This document shows positions 13,603-21,177 of a stretch of 38,933 bases of DNA, piece after piece. The notes beneath the pieces are model-generated. The model was given only the letters and a program-made list of their open reading frames with translations, searched no databases and was not told the DNA's origin. The stretch lies in NCBI GenBank assembly GCA_035342635.1, contig DAOQXO010000012.1:1-38933 (forward strand), read 5' to 3'. Both the position numbers and the translations under genes were made by a program. Each line of letters starts with the position of its first letter. Position 1 is the stretch's first letter. This DNA comes from CADEFQ01 sp035342635 (GTDB lineage Bacteria > Pseudomonadota > Gammaproteobacteria > Steroidobacterales > Steroidobacteraceae).

Positions 13603-15387
13603 TCAGATCAGCGCCGCGTCCACCTCCGCGACCGACGCACCGCCATGCTGCACGATACGTGCAAGGCTGTCGGCGGTCGGCAGAACCTGCGCGGCATAGA
13701 AGCGCGCCGTGGCGAGCTTGCCGCGATAGAAATCGGCATCGGCGGCCCCCGCGGCCAGCTTGTTCGCCGCAATCGCTGCCGACCTGGCGTGCATCCACCC
13801 GCCGAGCACCGTGCCGGCAAGCTCGAGGTAGGGCACCGCCACCGACAGCGCGAGGTCCTGCGCACTGCCGAGCTGCGCGAGCAGCGCCTGCGTGGCCTGC
13901 GACAGCTCCGCGACGCCTTCGAGCGCCGCCCGCTTCGCGACCTGCACGGCAGCGTCGCTCGAGTCGATCGCCTCGAGTTCGCGCGCGACGTCGGCGAGCA
14001 GCGCCGCCATCGCGGCGCCGCGGTCGCGACCGATCTTGCGGCCGATGAGGTCGTTCGCCTGGATGCCCGTCGTGCCTTCGTAGATTGTGGTGATGCGCAC
14101 GTCGCGATAGGCCTGCGCGGCGCCCGTCTCCTCGATGAAGCCCATGCCGCCGTGCACCTGGACGCCGAGTGAGGCGGCCCTGATGCCACCCTCGGTGCTC
14201 CAGGCCTTCACGATCGGGATCAGCAGGTCGCCGCGTGCCTGCGCCGCGGCGCGCGCCGCCTCGTCCGAGTGGGCCGCGGCGATGTCGAGCTGGGCTGCGG
14301 TGTAGATGGCCAGCGCGCGCATCGCTTCGGTGTTGGACTTGATCGTGAGCAGCATCCGCTTGATGTCGGGATGGTGGATGATCGACGCCGGGCCACTCGT
14401 CGCGGCTACCGGCGGGCGCCCCTGCACGCGCGTGCGGGCCCACTCCGCGGCCTGCTGGCAGGCGCGTTCCGCCACGGCATAGCCCTCGAGCCCGACCGAC
14501 AGGCGCGCGGCATTCATCATGATGAACATGTACTCGAGGCCACGGTTGGCCTCGCCGACCAGGTAGCCCACCGCCCCATCGCGCGCACCGTACTGCAGCA
14601 CGCAGGTCGGGCTCGCATGGATGCCGAGCTTGTGCTCGATCGAGATGCACTGCACGTCGTTGCGCGCACCGATCGCACCATCGTCACCCACCATGAACTT
14701 GGGCACGATGAACAGCGAGATGCCCCTGGTGCCCGGCGGCGCGCCGTCGATGCGCGCGAGCACCATGTGGATGATGTTCGACGTGAAATCGTGGTCGCCC
14801 CAGGTGATGAAGATCTTCTGGCCGAAGAGCCGGTAGTGGTCGCCGTCCGGGGCCGCGCGCGTGCGGATCTGGCCGAGGTCGGAACCGGCCTGCGGCTCGG
14901 TCAGGTTCATCGTGCCGGTCCACTCGCCGCTCACCATTTTCGGCAGAAAGCGCTGCTTCTGCGCATCGCTGCCGCACAGCTCGAGCGCTTCGATCGCGCC
15001 TTGGGTCAGCATCGGGCAGAGCTTGAAGGCGAGATTCGCGCTCGCCCACAGCTCCTGCACCGCGGTCCCGAGCATGCGCGGCATGCCTTGGCCGCCGTAC
15101 TCGGGATCCCCCGAGAGCTGGTTCCAGCCGCCCGCGGTGAAGGCCTCGTAGGCGGCCTTGAATCCCGGCGTGGTCACCACCCCGTCGGGAGTCCACTTCG
15201 CGCCCTGCTGGTCGCCGGCGCGGTACAGGGGATCGAGAACTTCTTCGGCTAATTTGCCGGCTTCTTCGAGGATCGAGCTGGCAAGTTCGGCGGAATAGTC
15301 GGTATGTCGCGGGCAGCTCGCGAGCGCGCCCTCACCGATCAGGTCATTCAGTACAAACTGCAGGTCTTTGAGAGGCGCTCGATACAT
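13603..15387 (-). CDS. acyl-CoA dehydrogenase, DmdC-like long form
   Basis: A 594-residue flavoprotein that introduces the 2,3-double bond into an acyl-CoA. The N-terminus (YRAPLKDLQFVLNDL) and length fit the DmdC/FadE-like long form with an extra C-terminal domain, rather than the 380-residue short-chain enzymes. The FAD/substrate motif TEPQAGSDLG is at 163-172, and the catalytic base is E437 in TIYEGTTGIQANDLIGRK, equivalent to medium-chain E376. An AAGGA-type ribosome-binding site precedes the ATG at 15387. DmdC enzymes act on 3-methylmercaptopropionyl-CoA, but the same family includes many fatty-acyl-CoA dehydrogenases, and no other DMSP-pathway gene is adjacent. I therefore call the family, not the substrate. 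It is transcribed alone or with the LysR gene 83 bases upstream. Confidence 0.92.
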   Translation of the reverse strand: MYRAPLKDLQFVLNDLIGEGALASCPRHTDYSAELASSILEEAGKLAEEVLDPLYRAGDQQGAKWTPDGVVTTPGFKAAYEAFTAGGWNQLSGDPEYGGQGMPRMLGTAVQELWASANLAFKLCPMLTQGAIEALELCGSDAQKQRFLPKMVSGEWTGTMNLTEPQAGSDLGQIRTRAAPDGDHYRLFGQKIFITWGDHDFTSNIIHMVLARIDGAPPGTRGISLFIVPKFMVGDDGAIGARNDVQCISIEHKLGIHASPTCVLQYGARDGAVGYLVGEANRGLEYMFIMMNAARLSVGLEGYAVAERACQQAAEWARTRVQGRPPVAATSGPASIIHHPDIKRMLLTIKSNTEAMRALAIYTAAQLDIAAAHSDEAARAAAQARGDLLIPIVKAWSTEGGIRAASLGVQVHGGMGFIEETGAAQAYRDVRITTIYEGTTGIQANDLIGRKIGRDRGAAMAALLADVARELEAIDSSDAAVQVAKRAALEGVAELSQATQALLAQLGSAQDLALSVAVPYLELAGTVLGGWMHARSAAIAANKLAAGAADADFYRGKLATARFYAAQVLPTADSLARIVQHGGASVAEVDAALI

Positions 15388-15470
15388 ACCAGTTCCTTGA
15401 GCTCACGGATGGTGCTGTGCGGGACCTGCATTGTAAGCCCGCGAGCCGCGCGCCGAGCGCCGAGGACCGG

Positions 15471-16382
15471 TCAGCCGGTCGCGAGCGCAGGGATCACGTT
15501 TGCGGCCAAGAACTCGACATACACCTGCACACGCCTGTCGGTGGCGAGCGTTGCCGGGTAGATCGCGCACAGCGGCATGGTGGCCGGCAGCGACCAGTCG
15601 GGCAGCACCCGCACGAGCTTGCCGGTGACGAGCCCCTGGCGACAGAGGAACTCCGGCAGCAGGCCGATGCCGAGGCCTGCCGCGGTCGAGGCATGCAGCA
15701 CTGCGGGATCGTTCACCGCAAGCTTGGGATGCACGCTGACCTCTTCCCGCTGCGAAGTCCCGCGGTGCAGGTGCACGCGATACTCGGGCCCCGTGGCGGC
15801 GGGCGTCAGCAGCGCGTGCCGCGCGAGGTCCGCGGGCTTCGCGGGCGTGCCGTGCGCCTGCAGGTAAGCCGGCGTCGCGCACAGCACTGCCGGCGGCGCG
15901 CCGAGTTCCCGGCACACGAAGCGCGCATCGTCGATGGCGCCCACACGCACGGCAACGTCCCAGTCCGTCCCGTTCTCGAGATCCACCGCCTGCATCACGA
16001 CGTCGAGCTGCACGTCGGGAAAGCGCTCGAGAAAGCGCGGCACGATCGGCGCGACCAGCACCCGGCCGTAGGTGGGATCGGCCATCACGCGCAGCGGCCC
16101 GCCGCGCACCGCGATGGCACTGGCCGCCGCGGCGCGCACGGCATCCGCCTCATCGACGATGCGACGGCAATGCGGATAGAGCAGTCGCCCGACGGGCGTC
16201 AGATGGATACGCCGCGTCGTGCGCTCGAGCAGACGAACGCCGAGCGCCGCTTCGAGTTCGGCGATTGCCCGACTGGCCGCGGCCTTCGGTACCCCGAGCG
16301 CTCGCGCGGCCGCCGAAAAGCCGTTAAGGTCCACGATCCTTGCGAACAGCGCCATCTGCGCCGGCATCCAGATTGTGCTCAT
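15471..16382 (-). CDS. LysR-family transcriptional regulator
   Basis: A 303-residue LysR-type regulator of the CrgA/AaeR-like group that typically controls an adjacent divergent gene. The helix-turn-helix covers about 1-60 (MALFARIVDLNGFSAAARALG, SRAIAELEAALGVRLLERTTR), followed by the usual two-lobed effector domain with GLGIGLLPEFLC near residue 230. I chose the ATG at 16382 because GGAG lies 8 bases upstream; an in-frame ATG at 16388 lies only 2 bases from that site. It is divergent from the aldo-keto reductase at 16438 across 55 bases, so the reductase is its probable target and a reactive aldehyde or quinone is a plausible inducer. That pairing is common, but the inducer is inference. 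Confidence 0.92.
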   Translation of the reverse strand: MSTIWMPAQMALFARIVDLNGFSAAARALGVPKAAASRAIAELEAALGVRLLERTTRRIHLTPVGRLLYPHCRRIVDEADAVRAAAASAIAVRGGPLRVMADPTYGRVLVAPIVPRFLERFPDVQLDVVMQAVDLENGTDWDVAVRVGAIDDARFVCRELGAPPAVLCATPAYLQAHGTPAKPADLARHALLTPAATGPEYRVHLHRGTSQREEVSVHPKLAVNDPAVLHASTAAGLGIGLLPEFLCRQGLVTGKLVRVLPDWSLPATMPLCAIYPATLATDRRVQVYVEFLAANVIPALATG

Positions 16383-16437
16383 GGGCATTACTCCACCGGC
16401 AACCAGGGCAGTCATTGTTTCACTAGTAGGATGTAGT

Positions 16438-17433
16438 ATGCGCCTCCGCAAGCTCGGTACACAGGGTCTCGAGGTTTCGGCCATCGGTCTCGGGGCCATG
16501 GGCATGGCGGGCGTCGCCGGCATGGCCGACATGTATGGCGCGGTCGACGAGGCCGAGGCGATCGCGACCCTGCAGCGGGCAATCGACATCGGCGTCAACT
16601 TCATCGACACCGCCGAGGTGTACGGCCCGTACACCAACGAGTCGCTCGTCGGCCGCGCACTCGCGGGGCGCCGCGACCGCGCCATCATCGCGACCAAATT
16701 CGGCTTTCGCCTCGATGGCGGCAATCGCCTCGGCGTCGACGGCAGTCCCGCCAACGTGCGCCGCGCGATCGACGGTTCGCTCGAGCGCCTCGGTGTCGAT
16801 CACATCGACCTGTGGTACCAGCATCGCCGTGACCGCGACGTGCCGATCGAGGACACGGTCGGCGCGATGGCCGAGCAGGTGCGTGCCGGCAAGGTGCGCT
16901 ACCTGGGCCTGTCGGAAGTCGGCGCCGAGACGCTGCGCCGGGCACACGCCGTGCACCCGATCAGCGCGTTGCAGAGCGAGTACTCGCTGTGGGAGCGCAA
17001 TATCGAGGACGAGGTGATCGGCGTCTGCCGCGCGCTCGGCATCGGCATCGTGCCGTACAGCCCGCTCGGCCGCGGCTTTCTCGCCGGCAAACTGCCGGAT
17101 CCGGCGACGCTGCCGTCCGGCGATTACCGGCGCAGATTCGATCCGCGCTTCGAGCCGGACAACTACGCTCGCAACCTCGCCATCGTGCGGGAGGTCGAGC
17201 GGATCGCGACTGGCCACGGCGCCACCGCGGCGCAGGTCGCGCTCGCCTGGCTGCTGCACCAGGGCGATGACATCGTGCCGATCCCGGGCACCAAGCGGCG
17301 CAAGTACCTGGAGGAAAACGCGGCGGCTGCCGATCTCGCACTCGAGGCGGCGGACCTCGCGGCGCTGAAGGCGCTGCAGCCCGCAGCCGGCCCGCGCTAC
17401 ACCGAGACGGCGATGGCGTCCATCGAACGCTGA
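16438..17433 (+). CDS. aldo-keto reductase (AKR13/YakC-like)
   Basis: A 331-residue cytosolic NADPH-dependent aldo-keto reductase. The tetrad is complete: D57 (NFIDTAE), Y62 (VYGPYTNE), K87 (ATKFGF) and H129 (WYQHRRD). The IPGTKRRKYLEEN segment near the C-terminus is the typical NADPH-phosphate binding loop. YQHR and the GRGFLAGKL segment are typical of the AKR13 group, which reduces aldehydes and quinones. The ATG at 16438 is preceded by TAGGA at 6-10 bases; the frame is open further left, but that part overlaps the divergent LysR gene. The divergent LysR regulator is the likely controller. Confidence 0.93.
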   Translation: MRLRKLGTQGLEVSAIGLGAMGMAGVAGMADMYGAVDEAEAIATLQRAIDIGVNFIDTAEVYGPYTNESLVGRALAGRRDRAIIATKFGFRLDGGNRLGVDGSPANVRRAIDGSLERLGVDHIDLWYQHRRDRDVPIEDTVGAMAEQVRAGKVRYLGLSEVGAETLRRAHAVHPISALQSEYSLWERNIEDEVIGVCRALGIGIVPYSPLGRGFLAGKLPDPATLPSGDYRRRFDPRFEPDNYARNLAIVREVERIATGHGATAAQVALAWLLHQGDDIVPIPGTKRRKYLEENAAAADLALEAADLAALKALQPAAGPRYTETAMASIER

Positions 17434-17566
17434 ATATGACAAATCCGGCCGTGCGCGCTCACGACAGAACGCGAGCGCGATCACGGCGCGCGTGTGCCGT
17501 TCCTGCGAACCTTGGCCGGCGGCTGACTGCCGCACTGCTGCAGCCTTTCCGGGGACACACACGAAC

Positions 17567-19126
17567 ATGTTCAAGCTGAGACGCGCCAAGCCCGCCGCGC
17601 GGGCGAAAGTCGAACGGCCCCTGGCCGAACGTGAGCGCGTCACACCGGAGGTCCTGGGCCGCGAATTGCGCGAGGCATTGCGCCAGATCCGGGTGCACTC
17701 GATTTCGATCCACAACGACGAGTGCGATGCGCTGTGGCTCAGCGAGGGTGTCCTCGGCCCCGACGAGCATTCGGTGGCACTCGAGGCGATGGGCGCCTTC
17801 GGCCTCGAAACGTCCCGTCAGTACGCCGACTTCGACCTCGGCGACGGACGCGGCGCCGTGTGCTATCCCGCGCGCTCACCGTATGGTGAAGTGCTGGGCC
17901 TCGCCATGGTGATTGCCGACACCAAATCAATCGAGAACGGCAACGGCGAACGGCTCGCCACGCCCGAAGTGCGTGCGATCCTGCAGCGCCTAACGGTCGT
18001 GCTCAGGCCGCCTTCTGCCACGCAGACACAACCGATCGCGCGGCCCGACGCCCTCGCGATCGCCGCCGCCGGCACCGCTTCGGCTCCCGCGGCCACCGTC
18101 GCCCTCTCGCCGGTCGTTACGGTCCGGCCGGCGGCGGTGGTCGCTCCCCCTGCCCGCGAGGCCACGCCGCCCGCACCGGCGCCCGCGCCCGCGGCGGCCC
18201 AGGTGCCGGTGGTCGATCCCGCGGCCAGCGATTGCGATATGCCGGTGATCGAGTTTTCCTTCAACGACCTGGCCGAAGACCTGGCCGACGAACCGGTCGT
18301 CGCCCCCGCTGCGACCCCAGCGCCCGCCGCCCGGCCGGCGGACACCTCGGCCGATGCGACGCTCTATGTGCCGCAGGCGACCGTGCGCGAAGTGGCGCTG
18401 CACGTGCAGCAGCTGCACAAGCTGCGCTCGGGCGGCCGCACGCGCCGCTTCGAGGTGCTGCTGCGCGCGCGCAGTCACCCCGACGCCGATGCGATGACCG
18501 ACACGGTCGCCGAAATGCTCGCGTCGCAGGGCACGACGAGCACGATGGACCGCTACATCACGGGCGAGCTGCTCACCTGGCTCGCCTCGCACACCGAAGT
18601 ATGGGAGCGCGAACCGGCGAGCTTCTCGGTCAACGTGACGCTCTCGACGCTGACCGACGAGCAGTTCCTGCCCTATGTCTCGAGCCGGCTCGCGGAAGCG
18701 CGCGTCGCCCCGGAGGTCCTCGGTTTCGAGGTGCCCGAGCGCGCCTTCATCGAGCATCGCGCGCTCGCGGAGCGCTTCGTCAGGGTCTGCGAGAAGCTCG
18801 GCTGTTTCGTCGTGCTCGACGATTTCACGCTGCACTCGGAAGCGCTGCCCTTCCTCGCCTCCCCGGCGATGCGCCTCGTGAAGATCGATGCGCGCCTGAC
18901 CTCGGCCGCGCTCAAGGAGAAGCTGCCGCAGGCGATCGTCATCGCGATCTCCCAGGCCGCCAAGGTGCTGGGCGTACATTGCGTCGCCAAGCGCGTCGAG
19001 TCCCAGGTGGGCCGGCAGTGGCTGTCGGCCATTGGCATCGACTTCGCCCAGGGGTTCCTGCTGGAGAAGCCGCAGCCCCTCGACGACCTCGCCCTGCAGG
19101 CCGTCAAGGCCGCCAGCGAGGGCTGA
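17567..19126 (+). CDS. GAF-like/EAL protein with degenerate phosphodiesterase site
   Basis: A 519-residue predicted cytosolic signalling protein. Residues about 25-145 look like a small GAF-type sensory domain (HSISIHNDECDALWLSEG, GLAMVIAD). A long Ala/Pro-rich linker covers about 148-262, and an EAL domain follows from about 270 to 510. EAL residues retained are E296 (FEVLLR), N356 (SVNVT), E388 (FEVPE), D418/D419 (LDDF), K439 (VKID) and Q495 (QGFLL). The conserved glutamate of the A-E-G-V-E loop is lysine 475 (VAKRVE), and the DDFG loop reads DDFTLHSE. Loss of this metal/catalytic glutamate suggests that c-di-GMP is bound or ignored rather than cleaved. The start has only a distant GGGGA upstream. 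The neighbouring LytS/LytTR pair may share signalling context but is probably a separate unit. Confidence 0.85.
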   Translation: MFKLRRAKPAARAKVERPLAERERVTPEVLGRELREALRQIRVHSISIHNDECDALWLSEGVLGPDEHSVALEAMGAFGLETSRQYADFDLGDGRGAVCYPARSPYGEVLGLAMVIADTKSIENGNGERLATPEVRAILQRLTVVLRPPSATQTQPIARPDALAIAAAGTASAPAATVALSPVVTVRPAAVVAPPAREATPPAPAPAPAAAQVPVVDPAASDCDMPVIEFSFNDLAEDLADEPVVAPAATPAPAARPADTSADATLYVPQATVREVALHVQQLHKLRSGGRTRRFEVLLRARSHPDADAMTDTVAEMLASQGTTSTMDRYITGELLTWLASHTEVWEREPASFSVNVTLSTLTDEQFLPYVSSRLAEARVAPEVLGFEVPERAFIEHRALAERFVRVCEKLGCFVVLDDFTLHSEALPFLASPAMRLVKIDARLTSAALKEKLPQAIVIAISQAAKVLGVHCVAKRVESQVGRQWLSAIGIDFAQGFLLEKPQPLDDLALQAVKAASEG

Positions 19127-19146
19127 ACCGCCCGGCCCGGACCCGC

Positions 19147-19179
19147 CCCGGCCCGATGTGCGACGAAGCGAGGGCCGGG
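19147..19179 (+). terminator. GC-rich hairpin downstream of the EAL gene
   Basis: CCCGGCCC (19147-19154) and GGGCCGGG (19172-19179) form a perfect 8-bp stem with a 17-base loop, 20 bases after the EAL stop. An alternative 9-bp pairing uses 19130-19138 with 19172-19180. No T-run follows. It could separate the EAL gene from the histidine kinase gene. Confidence 0.3.
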
Positions 19180-19228
19180 CACGACGTCCCGATACTCCCG
19201 GGGCGACGAGTCGCATAAAGTCCACGCC

Positions 19229-20344
19229 ATGAGTGTTGCAATGCCCACTGCGGCTGCGCCAGAGGCCGCGACACGCCTCCTCGGTGGCCTGCGCATATCG
19301 CGAAACACCCTGTTCTGGTGCCTGCACGCCGCCGGATGGTTCGCGTATGGCTGCGTGCAGTACCTCGGCTCACTGATCTACGAAAAGGAGACGGGCTACC
19401 AGCTCGTGATCCTCTCGGCGGCGATCGCCGGCTTCGTCGTCTCGATGCCGCTGCGCTACATCTATCGGATGCTGTGGCGCCAGTCGCCGCGCGCGATCCT
19501 GCTCGGCATCCTGGCCACCTCCTACCTGACCGCGCTCGTGTGGCGGCTGTGCGTCAACTTCGCGTACGAGCGGTTCATGCCGGAGATGGACTGGGAGATA
19601 ACCCACTGGTACCAGTACTTCGGCGGCGCCAACCAGGGCACCTACCTGATGCTGTGCTGGTCGGCGTTCTACTTCGGCATCAAGTACTACGAAATGCTGC
19701 AACTGCAGCGCGAGGCCACGCTGCGCTCGGCCGCCCTCGCGCAGGAGGCCCAGCTGCGGATGCTGCGCTACCAGCTCAACCCGCACTTCCTTTTCAACAC
19801 GCTGAACGCCATCTCCACGCTGATCCTGGACAACCAGAACCGCACGGCGAACCAAGCGGTCACCCGCCTGTCTGATTTCCTGCGCTACACGCTCGACCAG
19901 GACCCGATGAAGAAGGTCACTGTGCGCCAGGAACTGGATGCCCTGAACATGTACCTCTCGACAGAACAGCTGCGCTTCAACGACCGCCTGCGCATCGAGT
20001 TCGCGTTCGAGGAGCCGGCCCTGGAAGCGCTGGTGCCCAGCCTGCTGCTGCAGCCGCTGATCGAGAATGCGGTCAAGTACGCCGTTTCTCCCCGCGAGGG
20101 CGGCGGCACGATCAGGGTCGAAGGGCGCGTGCGCGGCGCCATGCTCGAGCTCACCGTCGCCGACGACGGCCCGGGCGCCCGAACCTCGAGCGCGCTCATC
20201 GAGGGCCGCGGCGTGGGCCTGCGCAATACGCGCGAGCGCCTGCACGTCCTCTACGGCGATACCCACCGGTTCGCGGCGATCAATGCCCACCCCGGCGTGC
20301 GCATCGAGATCGCCCTGCCCTTAGAGAAGGCATCGATACCATGA
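19229..20344 (+). CDS. LytS-family sensor histidine kinase
   Basis: A 371-residue membrane histidine kinase of the LytS/YpdA (His_kinase, PF06580) family. Four hydrophobic segments lie at about 27-48, 58-76, 88-110 and 138-152. A short coiled linker (about 155-180) leads to the phospho-acceptor H186 in YQLNPHFLFNTLNAIS. The ATP-binding region has the N-box LIENAVKYA and the G-boxes DDGPG and GRGVGLRNTRERL. There is no periplasmic sensor domain of note, so the signal is probably sensed within the membrane. The gene ends in an ATGA overlap with the response regulator, so the two are translated together and form a cognate pair. Confidence 0.95.
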   Translation: MSVAMPTAAAPEAATRLLGGLRISRNTLFWCLHAAGWFAYGCVQYLGSLIYEKETGYQLVILSAAIAGFVVSMPLRYIYRMLWRQSPRAILLGILATSYLTALVWRLCVNFAYERFMPEMDWEITHWYQYFGGANQGTYLMLCWSAFYFGIKYYEMLQLQREATLRSAALAQEAQLRMLRYQLNPHFLFNTLNAISTLILDNQNRTANQAVTRLSDFLRYTLDQDPMKKVTVRQELDALNMYLSTEQLRFNDRLRIEFAFEEPALEALVPSLLLQPLIENAVKYAVSPREGGGTIRVEGRVRGAMLELTVADDGPGARTSSALIEGRGVGLRNTRERLHVLYGDTHRFAAINAHPGVRIEIALPLEKASIP

Positions 20345-21177
20345 CCAACTCACAGATCCGCACGCTGATCGTCGACGATGAGGCGCTGTCGCGCCGGGGC
20401 CTCGAGATTCGCCTGCGCACGGCCGGCGACTTCGATGTCATCGGCCAATGCACCAACGGTCGCGAGGCGATCGACGCGGTGCGCAACCAGCAGCCCGACC
20501 TCGTGTTCCTCGACATCCAGATGCCCGGCCTGTCCGGCTTCGACGTGCTGGCGCAACTGCCCACCGACTCGCTGCCGATGGTCGTGTTCGTCACCGCCTA
20601 CGACCAGTACGCGATCCGCGCCTTCGAGGCGCGCGCGGTGGACTACCTGCTCAAGCCCGTCGACGAGTCGCGGTTCGCCGCCGCGATAGAGCACATCCGC
20701 GAACTGCGCCAGCAGCGCAACGCCGCCTCGCAACGCGACCGGCTGGTCGAACTGCTGGCCGACGTATCGGGCACGGGCGAGATCGACGCCGAGGGCCTGC
20801 TGGCGAGGGGCGCGGCGGCGCATGCGGCGGAACGCAATACCGTGCTGCCGATCCGCGAGGGGCGCGAGACGGTCCGCCTCGACACCAAGTCGATCGACTG
20901 GATCGACGCCGCAGGCGACTACATGTGCATCCATGCCGGGCCCCGCACGCACATCCTGCGCGGCACGATGAAGGAACTCGAGGACGTGCTCGACCCGCGC
21001 CACTTCCAGCGCGTGCACCGCTCCACCATCGTGAACCTGGCGCGTGTGAAGACGCTGCGCTCGCACATGAACGGCGAGTACTTCCTGACGCTCGACGGCG
21101 GCCACGAACTGAAGCTCTCGCGCACCTACCGCGACAAGGTCGAATACTTCCTCAAGGGACCGCCGCGGCTGAACTGA
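20341..21177 (+). CDS. LytTR-family response regulator
   Basis: A 278-residue two-component response regulator. The receiver domain (1-120) has the acidic pair VDDE, phospho-acceptor D58 in LVFLDIQMPG, and the conserved VTAYD and LLKPVDE segments. The C-terminal LytTR DNA-binding domain (about 165-275) contains DWIDAAGDYMCIH, FQRVHRSTIVNLARV and KLSRTYRDKV. It overlaps the kinase stop by four bases. LytTR regulators usually activate a nearby operon, but the neighbouring gene is convergent (26-bp overlap), so the targets are not evident here. Confidence 0.95.
   Translation: MTNSQIRTLIVDDEALSRRGLEIRLRTAGDFDVIGQCTNGREAIDAVRNQQPDLVFLDIQMPGLSGFDVLAQLPTDSLPMVVFVTAYDQYAIRAFEARAVDYLLKPVDESRFAAAIEHIRELRQQRNAASQRDRLVELLADVSGTGEIDAEGLLARGAAAHAAERNTVLPIREGRETVRLDTKSIDWIDAAGDYMCIHAGPRTHILRGTMKELEDVLDPRHFQRVHRSTIVNLARVKTLRSHMNGEYFLTLDGGHELKLSRTYRDKVEYFLKGPPRLN

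Noticed and set aside
16422..16437. ACTA-N8-TAGT dyad between the LysR and aldo-keto reductase genes as an operator
   Set aside because: It is too short and imperfect to distinguish from chance, and it abuts the reductase start codon. A T-N11-A LysR box cannot be assigned with confidence.
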